Positions 8,940 through 16,433 of a DNA stretch of 31,944 nucleotides are shown here, piece after piece. The stretch lies in NCBI GenBank assembly GCA_026193355.1, contig JAPHTL010000053.1:1-31944 (forward strand), in the 5' to 3' direction. Position 1 is the first letter of the stretch; each line of letters begins with the position of its first letter. A model generated the notes under the pieces. The model did no database searches. It worked only from the letters and a program-made list of their open reading frames with translations, and was not told where the DNA came from. The translations under genes were made by a program, and so were the position numbers. The DNA comes from Rhodospirillales bacterium. Its GTDB lineage: Bacteria; Pseudomonadota; Alphaproteobacteria; Rhodospirillales; JAPHTL01.

Positions 8940-9639
8940 GAAATACCTTAACGCAGAGGATAAGGAGAAGGTCAGGCGGACACCGCTGTTCGCAGGCCTG
9001 CACGATGACGTCCTCGACCAGCTTCTCAAGGAGGGGCGGGTGCGGGAATTTTCACGTGGGGGGATGCTTTTCATGCGAGGAGAACCGGTAAGCCGGTTTT
9101 TCCTTCTTCTCGAAGGCTGGGTGAAGGTTTTTCGCGATACACCAGAAGGCGATCAGGTTGTCGTCGCGGTGATGAAGCCCGGCGACAGTTTCGCACAGGC
9201 CGCGATTTTCACGGGGCGAAAGAATTTTCCGGCAAGCGCCGAGGTGGTTTCCGAAGCCCGGGTTCTGGAAATTCCCGCTGATCCGTTCATGTCGGTCCTG
9301 CGGCAAGAGCCAGATCTTGCCATCAAGATCCTCGGTGCGCTTTCCGAGCGGCTGGTTGAACTTGTCCAGCATATCGAACGGCTGCAATTCAATTCGACGC
9401 CACAACGCCTCGCCGGATTTCTGATCGATCTTCTGGCGGAGGGGACCACGGGAGAGGCGACGGTCAAGTTGCCCTACGACAAGTCCCTTATCGCCGCCCG
9501 TCTGGGAATGAAACCCGAAAGCCTGTCCCGTGCGCTCGCCAAACTCAAGCGGGTCGGGGTCACTTCCTCGGGCAGCGAAGTTACGATCAAGGATGTTGGC
9601 GTATTGCACGATTTCTGTTGCCTGGATGAAGATGCGTAG
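8938..9639 (+). CDS. Crp/Fnr-family regulator, Dnr-like
   Basis: This 233-residue transcription factor has an N-terminal cyclic-nucleotide-type sensor barrel (about 15-135), a dimer helix (about 140-165) and a C-terminal Crp-type winged helix. The recognition helix reads KPESLSRALAKL. The E-x-x-SR pattern is that of Fnr/Dnr proteins, which read TTGA half sites. Upstream of it, LPYDKSLIAARLGM is close to the equivalent Dnr segment. There is no N-terminal cysteine cluster as in oxygen-sensing Fnr, so a haem/NO-sensing Dnr- or NnrR-type role is the best guess, from family resemblance only. The 3' end overlaps the start of an exported SUMF1-fold gene. A palindrome covers its start codon. Confidence 0.85.
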   Translation: MKYLNAEDKEKVRRTPLFAGLHDDVLDQLLKEGRVREFSRGGMLFMRGEPVSRFFLLLEGWVKVFRDTPEGDQVVVAVMKPGDSFAQAAIFTGRKNFPASAEVVSEARVLEIPADPFMSVLRQEPDLAIKILGALSERLVELVQHIERLQFNSTPQRLAGFLIDLLAEGTTGEATVKLPYDKSLIAARLGMKPESLSRALAKLKRVGVTSSGSEVTIKDVGVLHDFCCLDEDA

Positions 9640-10441
9640 AAACATGCGCTACAGCTTGGCATCTGCGCTGGTCGCAGCCTTGTTTTTTGCTGCAATTTTT
9701 CCTGCGCTTGCCGACAGCCCTTCCGCCGCCTTCCGTGATTGCGCCGAGTGTCCGGAAGTGGTCATCGTTCCCGCCGGGAAGTTTACGATGGGAACGGACA
9801 AGGGCAAGATTCACGAAGGCCCCGCCCACGGTGTTGTTTTCGAACGCCCATTCGCCATCGGCCGTTTCGAGGTCACCTTCCGGGAATGGGAGGCTTGCGT
9901 CACTGACGGCGGCTGCACCAGGAACCCCGACGATCACGGTTGGGGCAGGGGGGATCGCCCGGTCATCAATATCAAGGCCGCCGAGGCGGAAGGATACGCC
10001 GCGTGGCTGTCGTCCAGAACCGGCTACCGTTACAGATTGCCCACCGAAGCGGAGTGGGAATACGCGGCCCGGGGGGGCACGACGACGGAATACTGGTGGG
10101 GCGATGCGCCGGGCGCGAACAAGGCGAACTGCCGCGATTGCAAAAGCGAATGGAGCGCCAAGGGCTCTGCCCCCGTCGGATCGTTTCCAGCCAACCCGTT
10201 TGGCCTGCATGATACGGCAGGGAATGTCTGGGAATGGATGGCCGATTGCTGGAACCCCAATCATCTTGATGCCCCGCGCGACGGAACGAAGCGAAAGGGC
10301 GGTGATTGCGCCTTTCGGGTGATGAAGGGAGGGTCCTGGTATTATTTCTCGCGCCTTGCCCGGTCATCCTACAGGTTCAGGAACGGCGCGGAAATCTATA
10401 GCTACAACATCGGCTTCAGGGTTGTCCGGGAAATTCCCTGA
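9632..10441 (+). CDS. Exported SUMF1/FGE-sulfatase-fold protein, cysteines missing
   Basis: This ~269-residue protein has a Sec-type signal (basic RRNMR, hydrophobic stretch, cleavage after FPALA) and a mature SUMF1 (formylglycine-generating enzyme-like) domain. Family landmarks are VPAGKFTMG, RLPTEAEWEYAARGG, GLHDTAGNVWEWMADCW and KGGSWYYF...NIGFRVVR. True FGEs bind copper through a cysteine pair in the segment between GGS and GFR. Here that segment reads WYYFSRLARSSYRFRN and has no cysteine, so formylglycine formation is unlikely. SUMF1 paralogues such as NirV occur beside denitrification genes, and the neighbouring regulator is Dnr-like, but no nitrite or nitric oxide reductase is visible here. 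In-frame ATGs exist at 9626, 9632 and 9644; 9632 has the best upstream GGA. It overlaps the regulator gene by eight bases, suggesting one operon. Confidence 0.85.
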   Translation: MRRNMRYSLASALVAALFFAAIFPALADSPSAAFRDCAECPEVVIVPAGKFTMGTDKGKIHEGPAHGVVFERPFAIGRFEVTFREWEACVTDGGCTRNPDDHGWGRGDRPVINIKAAEAEGYAAWLSSRTGYRYRLPTEAEWEYAARGGTTTEYWWGDAPGANKANCRDCKSEWSAKGSAPVGSFPANPFGLHDTAGNVWEWMADCWNPNHLDAPRDGTKRKGGDCAFRVMKGGSWYYFSRLARSSYRFRNGAEIYSYNIGFRVVREIP

Positions 10442-10470
10442 TCGCTGTTTGCCGTTGTTGATTCCGTATT

Positions 10471-10890
10471 TCAGCGATTTTCCAGGACGAGCGCCCGGGC
10501 AAGCTGGCTCAGCGCATCCTGATGTTTTTCGTTCTCGATCTGTGAAAAGTTCCGGGCCAGTTCAAGGCACATCCGCTGACGTTGTGACAGCGACGTATCG
10601 GATTCGCCCTGTTCGTCCAGACCTTCATAGAAGTAGCTGATCGGCACCTTGAGCGCATTGGCGATTTCGAAAAGCCGGCCTGCGGAAATCCGGTTTATGC
10701 CTTTCTCGTACTTATGCGCCTGCTGATAGGTCACGCCGATAATGTCGGCCATCTGCTGTTGGCTCAGGCCCAGCAGGACCCGCCTTTCGCGTATCCGGCC
10801 GCCGACGTGGCTGTCGATGCTGGTTGCCTTGTTGGCGGGACTCTCGGCTGATTTTTTATCTTCTTTGTTCATCTTCCTGTCGGGGTTCAC
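10471..10890 (-). CDS. XRE-family helix-turn-helix regulator
   Basis: This protein of up to 139 residues has a Cro/C1-type helix-turn-helix at about residues 32-86 (GLSQQQMADIIGVTYQQAHKYEKG and the ISAGRLFEIANAL scaffold helix). A C-terminal helical tail follows (QRQRMCLELARNFSQI) that may mediate dimerisation. It has no enzyme or sensor domain. The longest frame starts with GTG at 10890; an ATG at 10872 gives a 133-residue product, and neither has an ideal ribosome site. It is convergent with the SUMF1 gene and separated from it by 29 bases. Its target is unknown. Position next to phaR suggests, but does not show, a link with storage metabolism. Confidence 0.87.
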   Translation of the reverse strand: MNPDRKMNKEDKKSAESPANKATSIDSHVGGRIRERRVLLGLSQQQMADIIGVTYQQAHKYEKGINRISAGRLFEIANALKVPISYFYEGLDEQGESDTSLSQRQRMCLELARNFSQIENEKHQDALSQLARALVLENR

Positions 10891-10940
10891 CCAAAAATCA
10901 ATACAACATTATGATGGAAAATAGAGACTCCATCACGAAT

Positions 10941-10989
10941 AGCAAGAAAACAAGCGCGCCGTGACCAGCCTCCGGCCTTTATCGGCGCG
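10941..10989 (-). terminator. Probable terminator of phaR
   Basis: Read on the minus strand, CGCGCCG (10989-10983) pairs with CGGCGCG (10961-10955) around a 21-base loop. It is followed by a T-rich stretch ending near 10941. It lies 16 bases after the phaR stop. The long loop lowers certainty. Confidence 0.5.
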
Positions 10990-11005
10990 TGCAGTTTCGT
11001 GTGTG

Positions 11006-11623
11006 TCAATCCGATGTTTTCTTGCGGTCAGTGGACAGGCGTTCGATCTGTCTTTCCATTTCGTGAAGGCGGTTCAACAGCGTATCAAGCTCGGCATCCT
11101 CACCGCCTTTCTGCTCGGCCGCATTCATCTTTGCACCGGCCTTTGGATCACCGGGGGCGCCCTGAAGGGGTGCGAACATCTTCATGGCGTTTTCGAAGAA
11201 TGCCATGTTCTGTTTGCCCATTTCCTCGAAATGGTTGAAGGGAAACAGGCCGTCCATGGTTTCCTTAACATAGTTCCGGATCTGGTCCTGATTATGGGAG
11301 AACGATTGCATCGAATGCTCCAGATATCGGGGAACAAGACCCTGAAGACTGTCACCATAGAAACTGATCAGGTTTCGAAGAAAGCTGGTTGGCAAAAGGT
11401 TTTGCCCCTTCGACTCTTCCTCGACAATGATCTGGGTCAAAACCGAACGGGTGATGTCGTCGCCAGACTTGGCGTCGTAGACGACAAAATCGACGCCTTC
11501 CTTTACCATCTGCGCCAGGTGATCAAGGGTGACGTAGGTGCTTGTCGCCTTGTTGTAAAGTCGCCTGTTCGCGTACTTCTTGATCGTGATTGGGGGCACC
11601 TGATCGTTGGTTCTTTCCGCCAT
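11006..11623 (-). CDS. phaR: Polyhydroxyalkanoate synthesis repressor PhaR
   Basis: This 205-residue regulator is known in relatives to sense nascent PHB granules and repress phasin genes and itself. The N-terminal PHB/PHA regulator DNA-binding domain starts at ITIKKYANRRLYNKATSTYVTLDH, near residue 12. The PHB_acc domain follows (LISFYGDSLQGLVPRYLEHSM). The C-terminus is polar and coiled-coil-like (LDTLLNRLHEMERQIERL). Longer in-frame starts exist at 11716 and 11641, but AAGGA is correctly placed only for the ATG at 11623. The gene is divergent from the small phaC-linked gene. Two palindromes in the gap are good candidates for its own binding sites, so autorepression is likely. Confidence 0.93.
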   Translation of the reverse strand: MAERTNDQVPPITIKKYANRRLYNKATSTYVTLDHLAQMVKEGVDFVVYDAKSGDDITRSVLTQIIVEEESKGQNLLPTSFLRNLISFYGDSLQGLVPRYLEHSMQSFSHNQDQIRNYVKETMDGLFPFNHFEEMGKQNMAFFENAMKMFAPLQGAPGDPKAGAKMNAAEQKGGEDAELDTLLNRLHEMERQIERLSTDRKKTSD

Positions 11624-11681
11624 GAAAGTCCTTTCCATCCATATGTTTAACGAGGATTGATTGTTATTTTTATCATATAAA

Positions 11682-11693
11682 TGCTGCGCAGCA
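11682..11693. promoter_or_regulatory. Candidate PhaR operator 1
   Basis: TGCTGCGCAGCA is a perfect 12-base palindrome of the TGC-rich, CTGC/GCAG-armed type reported for PhaR in Paracoccus and Rhodobacter. It is repeated exactly 22 bases downstream. A possible leftward -10 (TATGAT, minus strand, 11677-11672) lies beside it, so binding here would block phaR transcription. Confidence 0.65.
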
Positions 11694-11699
11694 AAAATT

Positions 11700-11719
11700 T
11701 TTATGCTGCGCAGCATAAA
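11700..11719. promoter_or_regulatory. Candidate PhaR operator 2
   Basis: TTTATGCTGCGCAGCATAAA is a 20-base perfect palindrome holding the same 12-base core as operator 1. The 22-base centre-to-centre spacing is about two helical turns, so two dimers could bind on one face and control both divergent promoters. Confidence 0.7.
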
Positions 11720-11797
11720 TGTGTGAACAAAGGCCCATGCTTCTGGTCAAAAGACGATTTGCGGCGATATAGTGGGCGTTGAGGAAATCGTACGGAC

Positions 11798-12274
11798 ATG
11801 ACGAAACCGACGGAAATCGATACACTTGCACAAAGGTTCCTGGACCTGTGGCAGCAACAGTTGGCCGCCATGGGCGGCGATCAGGAATTTGCGGAGACCG
11901 TCGCCCGCGCGCTTGAACTTGCCTATGACAATACCCGCCTCTTCGCAATTGCGGCGCAGGGCGGAGGGCTCAAACCCCATGACATGATGCATGGTATGGG
12001 GCATTTCATGCCCCCTTGGGGGAGCGCCGCGCAAGGGGGCGGGGAAAGCAGTGAAAAAGAAGTCGGACGAACAGGCCCCGGACAACCCGACAGCAGGCCA
12101 GCAGAAACGCCTGGGGCCGCGACCATTGCTGATGCACATGGGAATCATGGCCGGGACCTGGATGTCATCTCGCGCCGCATTGCCGTACTTGAAGAACGGC
12201 TCGCTGCCCTGGAATCCAGATCTGGAGGCGGCGGGCAAGGAACTCGAAAGCGCGCTGGCAAACGTAAATCCTGA
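11798..12274 (+). CDS. Small PhaE-like coiled-coil protein, overlapping phaC
   Basis: This is a 158-residue protein of unproven function. The N-terminus (IDTLAQRFLDLWQQQLAAMGG) is a helix with conserved-looking Trp. The middle (about 65-120) is Gly/Pro-rich and probably disordered. The C-terminus has a leucine heptad (VISRRIAVLEERLAALES), then a basic tail (GTRKRAGKRKS). Helix, linker, then terminal coiled coil resembles the PhaE partner of class III PHA synthases in miniature, so a synthase subunit or granule protein is suggested by inference only. It is the first gene of the phaC operon and lies opposite phaR. Its last ~224 bases are also read, in another frame, as the start of phaC. The helix-forming heptad inside the overlap argues that this frame is real. 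Confidence 0.72.
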   Translation: MTKPTEIDTLAQRFLDLWQQQLAAMGGDQEFAETVARALELAYDNTRLFAIAAQGGGLKPHDMMHGMGHFMPPWGSAAQGGGESSEKEVGRTGPGQPDSRPAETPGAATIADAHGNHGRDLDVISRRIAVLEERLAALESRSGGGGQGTRKRAGKRKS

Positions 12275-13313
12275 AACATTCGCCTCCGCCATTGATGCCG
12301 CGGTGGCGGCGCGCGCAGATGCATTCGTAAACGGGGTGCGCGCCTACCAGGCCCACTCGGCCCATCGGACAATGGACGAACCGCCGGTCTTGTGGTGTGA
12401 AGGGACGACCCGTGTTCTTGATTACGGGCAGGGTGGCGATGGCCCGCCGTTGCTCATCGTTCCCTCACTGATCAATCGCGCTTATGTCCTTGATATCAGC
12501 GAAGAACGCAGCATGGTGCGGTTTCTGGCGGGAAAGGGGTTTCGCCCCTACCTTGTGGATTGGGGTGCGCCCGGCGATGTGGAACGCGAATTCTCGCTGG
12601 ATGATTATATCATGGGCCGCCTGAATGGCGCCCTTGACGCCGTCCGCACGGCGACGGGCGAACAACCTGTGGACCTGCTTGGCTATTGCATGGGGGGGCT
12701 TCTGACGTTGGCCCTTGCGCAAAGGCGCGCGGGAGCCATTCGCACCCTCGCACTGCTGGCGACACCGTGGGATTTCCACGCCGCAAGCGAAGATGTCGTG
12801 GCGCTTTACAGGTCACTGTCGACGCAGTCGCGCCTGGTGGTCGACGCCTGTGGCGAATTGCCGGTGGATGTTATTCAGGGGATTTTTGCGGCGCTGGACC
12901 CCTACAGGATACAGCGAAAGTTCGCGGGATTTGCCGGTCTCGACCCGGAATCAGCCGCCGCGCGGGAATTCGTCACACTGGAAGACTGGCTAAACGATGG
13001 TGTGCCGCTTGTGGGCAAGGTGGCAAGGGAATGCCTTGAGGGATGGTATGCCGAAAACCGCCCTGCCAAGGGCGAATGGCGTATCGGAGGGAAGGCGGTT
13101 GAACCCGCGAGGATCGACATGCCGACGCTTCTGATGGTGCCTGAGGCCGACTATATCGTCCCCCCAGAATGCGCGCGCGCCCTTGCATCGGTCATCCCCA
13201 ATTCTGATTGCCGGACCATACCGGCAGGGCATATCGGCATGGTGGCCGGAAGCAAGGCGCGGCGGGTGCTTCACGAACCACTTGCCTGCTGGCTTTCGGA
13301 CACCATGTGTTAG
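12051..13313 (+). CDS. phaC: Poly(3-hydroxyalkanoate) synthase, short form
   Basis: This 420-residue enzyme polymerises (R)-3-hydroxyacyl-CoA at the granule surface. It has an alpha/beta-hydrolase fold with the synthase lipase-like box GYCMGG (nucleophile C213), catalytic D367 in EADYIVP and H394 in AGHIGMV. VPSLINRAYVLD, DWGAPG and LLATPWDFH are PhaC landmarks. It lacks most of the N-terminal extension of ~590-residue class I synthases, which is nearer to class III/IV size and suits a small partner protein. The frame is open back to an ATG at 11991; I chose GTG 12051, preceded by GGGGAAAG, because homology-like sequence starts near GPRPLLMHMG. An ATG at 12132 is the shortest credible start. 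Any of these overlaps the upstream gene by at least 143 bases. Confidence 0.9.
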   Translation: MKKKSDEQAPDNPTAGQQKRLGPRPLLMHMGIMAGTWMSSRAALPYLKNGSLPWNPDLEAAGKELESALANVNPETFASAIDAAVAARADAFVNGVRAYQAHSAHRTMDEPPVLWCEGTTRVLDYGQGGDGPPLLIVPSLINRAYVLDISEERSMVRFLAGKGFRPYLVDWGAPGDVEREFSLDDYIMGRLNGALDAVRTATGEQPVDLLGYCMGGLLTLALAQRRAGAIRTLALLATPWDFHAASEDVVALYRSLSTQSRLVVDACGELPVDVIQGIFAALDPYRIQRKFAGFAGLDPESAAAREFVTLEDWLNDGVPLVGKVARECLEGWYAENRPAKGEWRIGGKAVEPARIDMPTLLMVPEADYIVPPECARALASVIPNSDCRTIPAGHIGMVAGSKARRVLHEPLACWLSDTMC

Positions 13314-13329
13314 ATCCCGCAATTTGATA

Positions 13330-13343
13330 TTGCGGTGCAGCAA
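13330..13343. promoter_or_regulatory. Possible third PhaR site upstream of phaA
   Basis: TTGCGGTGCAGCAA lies in the 180-base gap between phaC and phaA. Its minus strand reads CTGC-ACC-GCAA, one base off the CTGC-N3-GCAG form. A TTGACA follows at 13349-13354 but has no good -10 at 16-18 bases. It may mark an internal promoter for phaAB. Confidence 0.35.
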
Positions 13344-13493
13344 AAAATTTGACACGTTTTTGAATGATTTTGCCGAGAGGTGCCTGATCACTAGCGTTTT
13401 ATTGCGGCGCACACATGCGCTGGTCACTGGAACAAGCCGATCGGTCAACGAAACGTCAGCCAGACTGACACGAAATAACGACAGGAGAATTTC

Positions 13494-14669
13494 ATGACCA
13501 GGATCGTCATCGCCGGCGCCGCCCGTACGCCGATCGGCGCTTTCAGCGGGGCATTGAGTTCCGTATCCGCCCATTATCTGGGGCAGGTGGCCATTGAGGC
13601 CGCCCTGGAACGGGCCAAGGTCGCGCCCGAAGACGTATCCGAAGTGGTGATGGGGCAGATTCTTACAGCAGGCGCAGGACAAAACCCCGCCCGCCAGGCC
13701 GCCATTGCGGCGGGTATCCCGGTCGAACGGACATCCTATGGGATCAACCAGCTTTGCGGTTCAGGCCTGCGCGCCGTTGCGCTGGGTTATCAGGCCGTCA
13801 GCATGGGCGATGCGGAAATCGTGGTCGCCGGCGGTCAGGAAAGCATGAGCCAGTCTCCCCATTGCGTCCATTTGCGCAACGGAACGAAGATGGGCGATTC
13901 GCAGATGATCGACACCATGATCAAGGACGGCCTGTGGGATGCCTTTAACGGTTATCACATGGGCAATACCGCCGAGAATGTGGCCGAACGCTGGCAGATC
14001 ACCCGCGATCAGCAGGACAGCTTTGCCGCCGCCTCTCAGAAAAAGGCCGAGGCCGCGCAAAAATCCGGACGCTTCGCCGATGAAATCGTTCCCGTTGTCA
14101 TCAAGACCCGGAAGGGTGAAACGGTGGTCGATGCGGATGAGTATCCGAAGCACGGAACGACGGCTGAATCGCTTGGAAGCCTGCGCCCAGCCTTCAAGAA
14201 GGATGGGACGGTGACGGCCGGTAACGCTTCGGGAATCAACGATGGCGCTGCGGCCCTTGTTCTGATGACCGAGGAGGCGGCCCAGAAACGTGGTGTTGAA
14301 CCGTTGGCGCGAATCGTGTCGTGGGCGACCGTGGGCGTCGATCCTGCGGTGATGGGTTCCGGTCCGATTCCGGCCAGTCGGGCCGCACTGGAAAAGGCGG
14401 GTTGGTCGGTCGACGATCTGGATCTCATTGAGGCCAACGAGGCATTCGCGGCGCAGGCCTGCGCGGTGAACAAGGACCTCGGGTGGGACACATCGAAAGT
14501 GAACGTGAATGGCGGCGCCATCGCGCTTGGCCATCCCATTGGCGCATCGGGCGCGCGCGTACTGGTGACCCTGCTCTACGAAATGCAGAAAAGGGATGCC
14601 CGCAAGGGCCTCGCGACCCTGTGCATCGGTGGTGGCATGGGTATCGCAATGTGTGTCGAGCGTGGGTAA
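13494..14669 (+). CDS. phaA: Acetyl-CoA acetyltransferase (beta-ketothiolase)
   Basis: This 391-residue thiolase condenses two acetyl-CoA to acetoacetyl-CoA, the first step of PHB synthesis, and can run backwards in degradation. The acyl-enzyme cysteine is C88 in NQLCGSGLRAV. The thiolase signatures GGAIALGHPIGASG (H347) and LCIGGGMGIAM (C377) are intact. AGGAG lies eight bases before the ATG. It stands 180 bases after phaC and 69 bases before phaB. Length and motifs are those of biosynthetic thiolases. It may have its own promoter in the gap upstream. Confidence 0.96.
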   Translation: MTRIVIAGAARTPIGAFSGALSSVSAHYLGQVAIEAALERAKVAPEDVSEVVMGQILTAGAGQNPARQAAIAAGIPVERTSYGINQLCGSGLRAVALGYQAVSMGDAEIVVAGGQESMSQSPHCVHLRNGTKMGDSQMIDTMIKDGLWDAFNGYHMGNTAENVAERWQITRDQQDSFAAASQKKAEAAQKSGRFADEIVPVVIKTRKGETVVDADEYPKHGTTAESLGSLRPAFKKDGTVTAGNASGINDGAAALVLMTEEAAQKRGVEPLARIVSWATVGVDPAVMGSGPIPASRAALEKAGWSVDDLDLIEANEAFAAQACAVNKDLGWDTSKVNVNGGAIALGHPIGASGARVLVTLLYEMQKRDARKGLATLCIGGGMGIAMCVERG

Positions 14670-14738
14670 GCCGACAACAGTCTGAACGGTGAACAAGACC
14701 TTTACTAAACAAAACGCGGATAAAGAAGGGAACAGGGA

Positions 14739-15461
14739 ATGGCACGAGTTGCAGTGGTAACGGGTGGAACGCGCGGCATCGGCCGGGCAATCAGCGAAGC
14801 GCTCAGGGACGCCGGCTACAAGGTCGCCGCGAACTACGGCGGCAATGCGGAAGCGGCGGCGGCGTTTACGAAGGAAACGGGAATTCCCTCCTACAAGTTC
14901 GACGTTTCCAGTTTCGAGGCTTGTCAGGAAGGTATCGCCCGGATCACCAAGGATCTTGGCCCCATTGATATCGTTGTCAACAATGCGGGGATCACCCGCG
15001 ACGGCACAATTCACAAGATGGGCTACGAGCAGTGGGAAGATGTCATCCACACCAACCTGACATCGTGCTTCAACATGTGTCGACTTGTCATCGAAGGGAT
15101 GCGTGAGCGGAGCTTCGGTCGCATCGTCAACATCGGCTCCATCAACGGTCAGGCCGGGCAGTACGGTCAGGTGAACTACGCGGCCGCCAAATCCGGCATC
15201 CACGGTTTCACCAAGGCGCTGGCCCAGGAAGGCGCGGGCAAGAATATCACGGTCAACGCCATTGCGCCGGGTTATGTGGATACCGACATGGTTCGCGCCG
15301 TGCCGGAAGAGGTTCTCAAGAAGATTATCGCCAAGATCCCGGTCGGTCGCCTTGGCAAGGCCGAGGACATAGCGCGCGGCGTTCTGTTCCTCGTGGCGGA
15401 CGACGCAGGTTTCATCACCGGCTCGACCATGTCGATCAACGGCGGCCAGCATATGTACTGA
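14739..15461 (+). CDS. phaB: Acetoacetyl-CoA reductase
   Basis: This 240-residue short-chain dehydrogenase reduces acetoacetyl-CoA to (R)-3-hydroxybutyryl-CoA, normally with NADPH, supplying PhaC. The cofactor motif TGGTRGIGRAI is at the N-terminus and NNAGITRD follows near residue 86. The catalytic set is S134, Y147 and K151 in SINGQAGQYGQVNYAAAKSG. The ending TGSTMSINGGQHMY is the PhaB form. It is the last gene of the cluster and is followed by a hairpin. A GAAGGGAA ribosome site lies upstream. The order phaC-phaA-phaB is the classical PHB biosynthetic order. Confidence 0.95.
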   Translation: MARVAVVTGGTRGIGRAISEALRDAGYKVAANYGGNAEAAAAFTKETGIPSYKFDVSSFEACQEGIARITKDLGPIDIVVNNAGITRDGTIHKMGYEQWEDVIHTNLTSCFNMCRLVIEGMRERSFGRIVNIGSINGQAGQYGQVNYAAAKSGIHGFTKALAQEGAGKNITVNAIAPGYVDTDMVRAVPEEVLKKIIAKIPVGRLGKAEDIARGVLFLVADDAGFITGSTMSINGGQHMY

Positions 15462-15489
15462 GCATGCTTCCTGTTTTCCGGAAGGAACC

Positions 15490-15511
15490 CGGCGAGGCCG
15501 GGGCCTCGCCG
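15490..15511 (+). terminator. Hairpin after phaB
   Basis: CGGCGAGGC pairs perfectly with GCCTCGCCG around a CGGG loop, 28 bases after the phaB stop. Only a short CCTTTC follows, so it is a strong stem with a poor T-tract. It probably ends the pha operon. Confidence 0.6.
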
Positions 15512-15544
15512 CCTTTCGGAGGGGCGGCATAGCGGGACGATGCG

Positions 15545-16432
15545 GTGAACGTTGACGAGACGTCAAGGCGAGGGGTGATCAACGGTACGCTGATCGGCGC
15601 CGTCGCCCTTGTCCTGTGGTCGACACTGGGCATCCTCACTGTCGCCAGTGGCCAGACGCCGCCGTTTCTTCTGGTCTCCATGTCTTTTGCGGTGGCCTTC
15701 GCCATCGCTCTCATAAAATGGATTGTCCGGGCGGAGCCGCCGCTTCGTCATTTCCGGCAGCCGCCCGCCGCATGGGTCATCGGGGTATCCGGCCTTTTCG
15801 GGTATCACTTTCTGTACTTCCTCGCCCTGCGCAACGCCGATCCGGTCTCGGCCAATCTCGTCAACTATCTGTGGCCGCTCCTCATCGTCCTGTTTTCAGC
15901 AATGCTTCCCGGTGAAAGGTTGCGCTGGTGGCATGTGGCCGGCGCGCTTGCCGGTTTTACCGGCACGGCTGTCCTGATGGCAGGCAAGGGCGATATTTTT
16001 GTGGGCGGCGGCTTGACCGGCTTTGCCGCGGCCTTCGGCGCAGGCATCACATGGGCCGCCTATTCGGTCCTCAGTCGACGTTTCGGATCGGTTCCCACCG
16101 ATGCGGTTGGCTGGTTTTGTGCTGTGGGCAGCCTTCTGGCGTTGTTATGCCATCTGGCTTTCGAAGAAACGATCTGGCCGCAGGGATACCAGTGGCTTGC
16201 CGTTCTGGCCATGGGTCTGGGGCCTGCGGGCGGCGCGTTTTTCTTCTGGGATCACGGCGTCAAGAAGGGGGATATCCGCATGCTGGGTACGGCCGCCTAC
16301 CTTGTGCCGTTGCTGTCGACCCTGCTGCTGGTTGTCGCAGGGGCCGGGCAGGCGGACTGGCGGGCCGGCGTCGCCTGCCTCCTGATCGTTGGCGGCGCCG
16401 CGCTGGCCTCGCGCGACTTTTTCCGTCGGTAG
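15545..16432 (+). CDS. DMT/EamA-family exporter, YddG-like
   Basis: This 295-residue inner-membrane protein has about ten hydrophobic segments in two EamA repeats. The segment DPVSANLVNYLWPLLIVLFSAMLPGE is close to the equivalent part of YddG-type aromatic amino acid and paraquat exporters, so export of an amino acid or related metabolite is likely. The substrate cannot be told. The start is GTG at 15545; the next in-frame Met (MSFAV) would remove the first helix. It follows the phaB hairpin by 33 bases and is convergent with the GST gene, with one base between the stop codons. Confidence 0.87.
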   Translation: MNVDETSRRGVINGTLIGAVALVLWSTLGILTVASGQTPPFLLVSMSFAVAFAIALIKWIVRAEPPLRHFRQPPAAWVIGVSGLFGYHFLYFLALRNADPVSANLVNYLWPLLIVLFSAMLPGERLRWWHVAGALAGFTGTAVLMAGKGDIFVGGGLTGFAAAFGAGITWAAYSVLSRRFGSVPTDAVGWFCAVGSLLALLCHLAFEETIWPQGYQWLAVLAMGLGPAGGAFFFWDHGVKKGDIRMLGTAAYLVPLLSTLLLVVAGAGQADWRAGVACLLIVGGAALASRDFFRR

Positions 16433-16433
16433 A

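Noticed and set aside
9530..9631. Longer start for the SUMF1-fold gene
   Set aside because: It would overlap the regulator gene by over 100 bases and put a non-signal sequence before a good signal peptide.
13761..15566. A 601-codon open frame antisense to phaA-phaB
   Set aside because: It crosses two certain genes and the phaB hairpin, with no motif or ribosome site.
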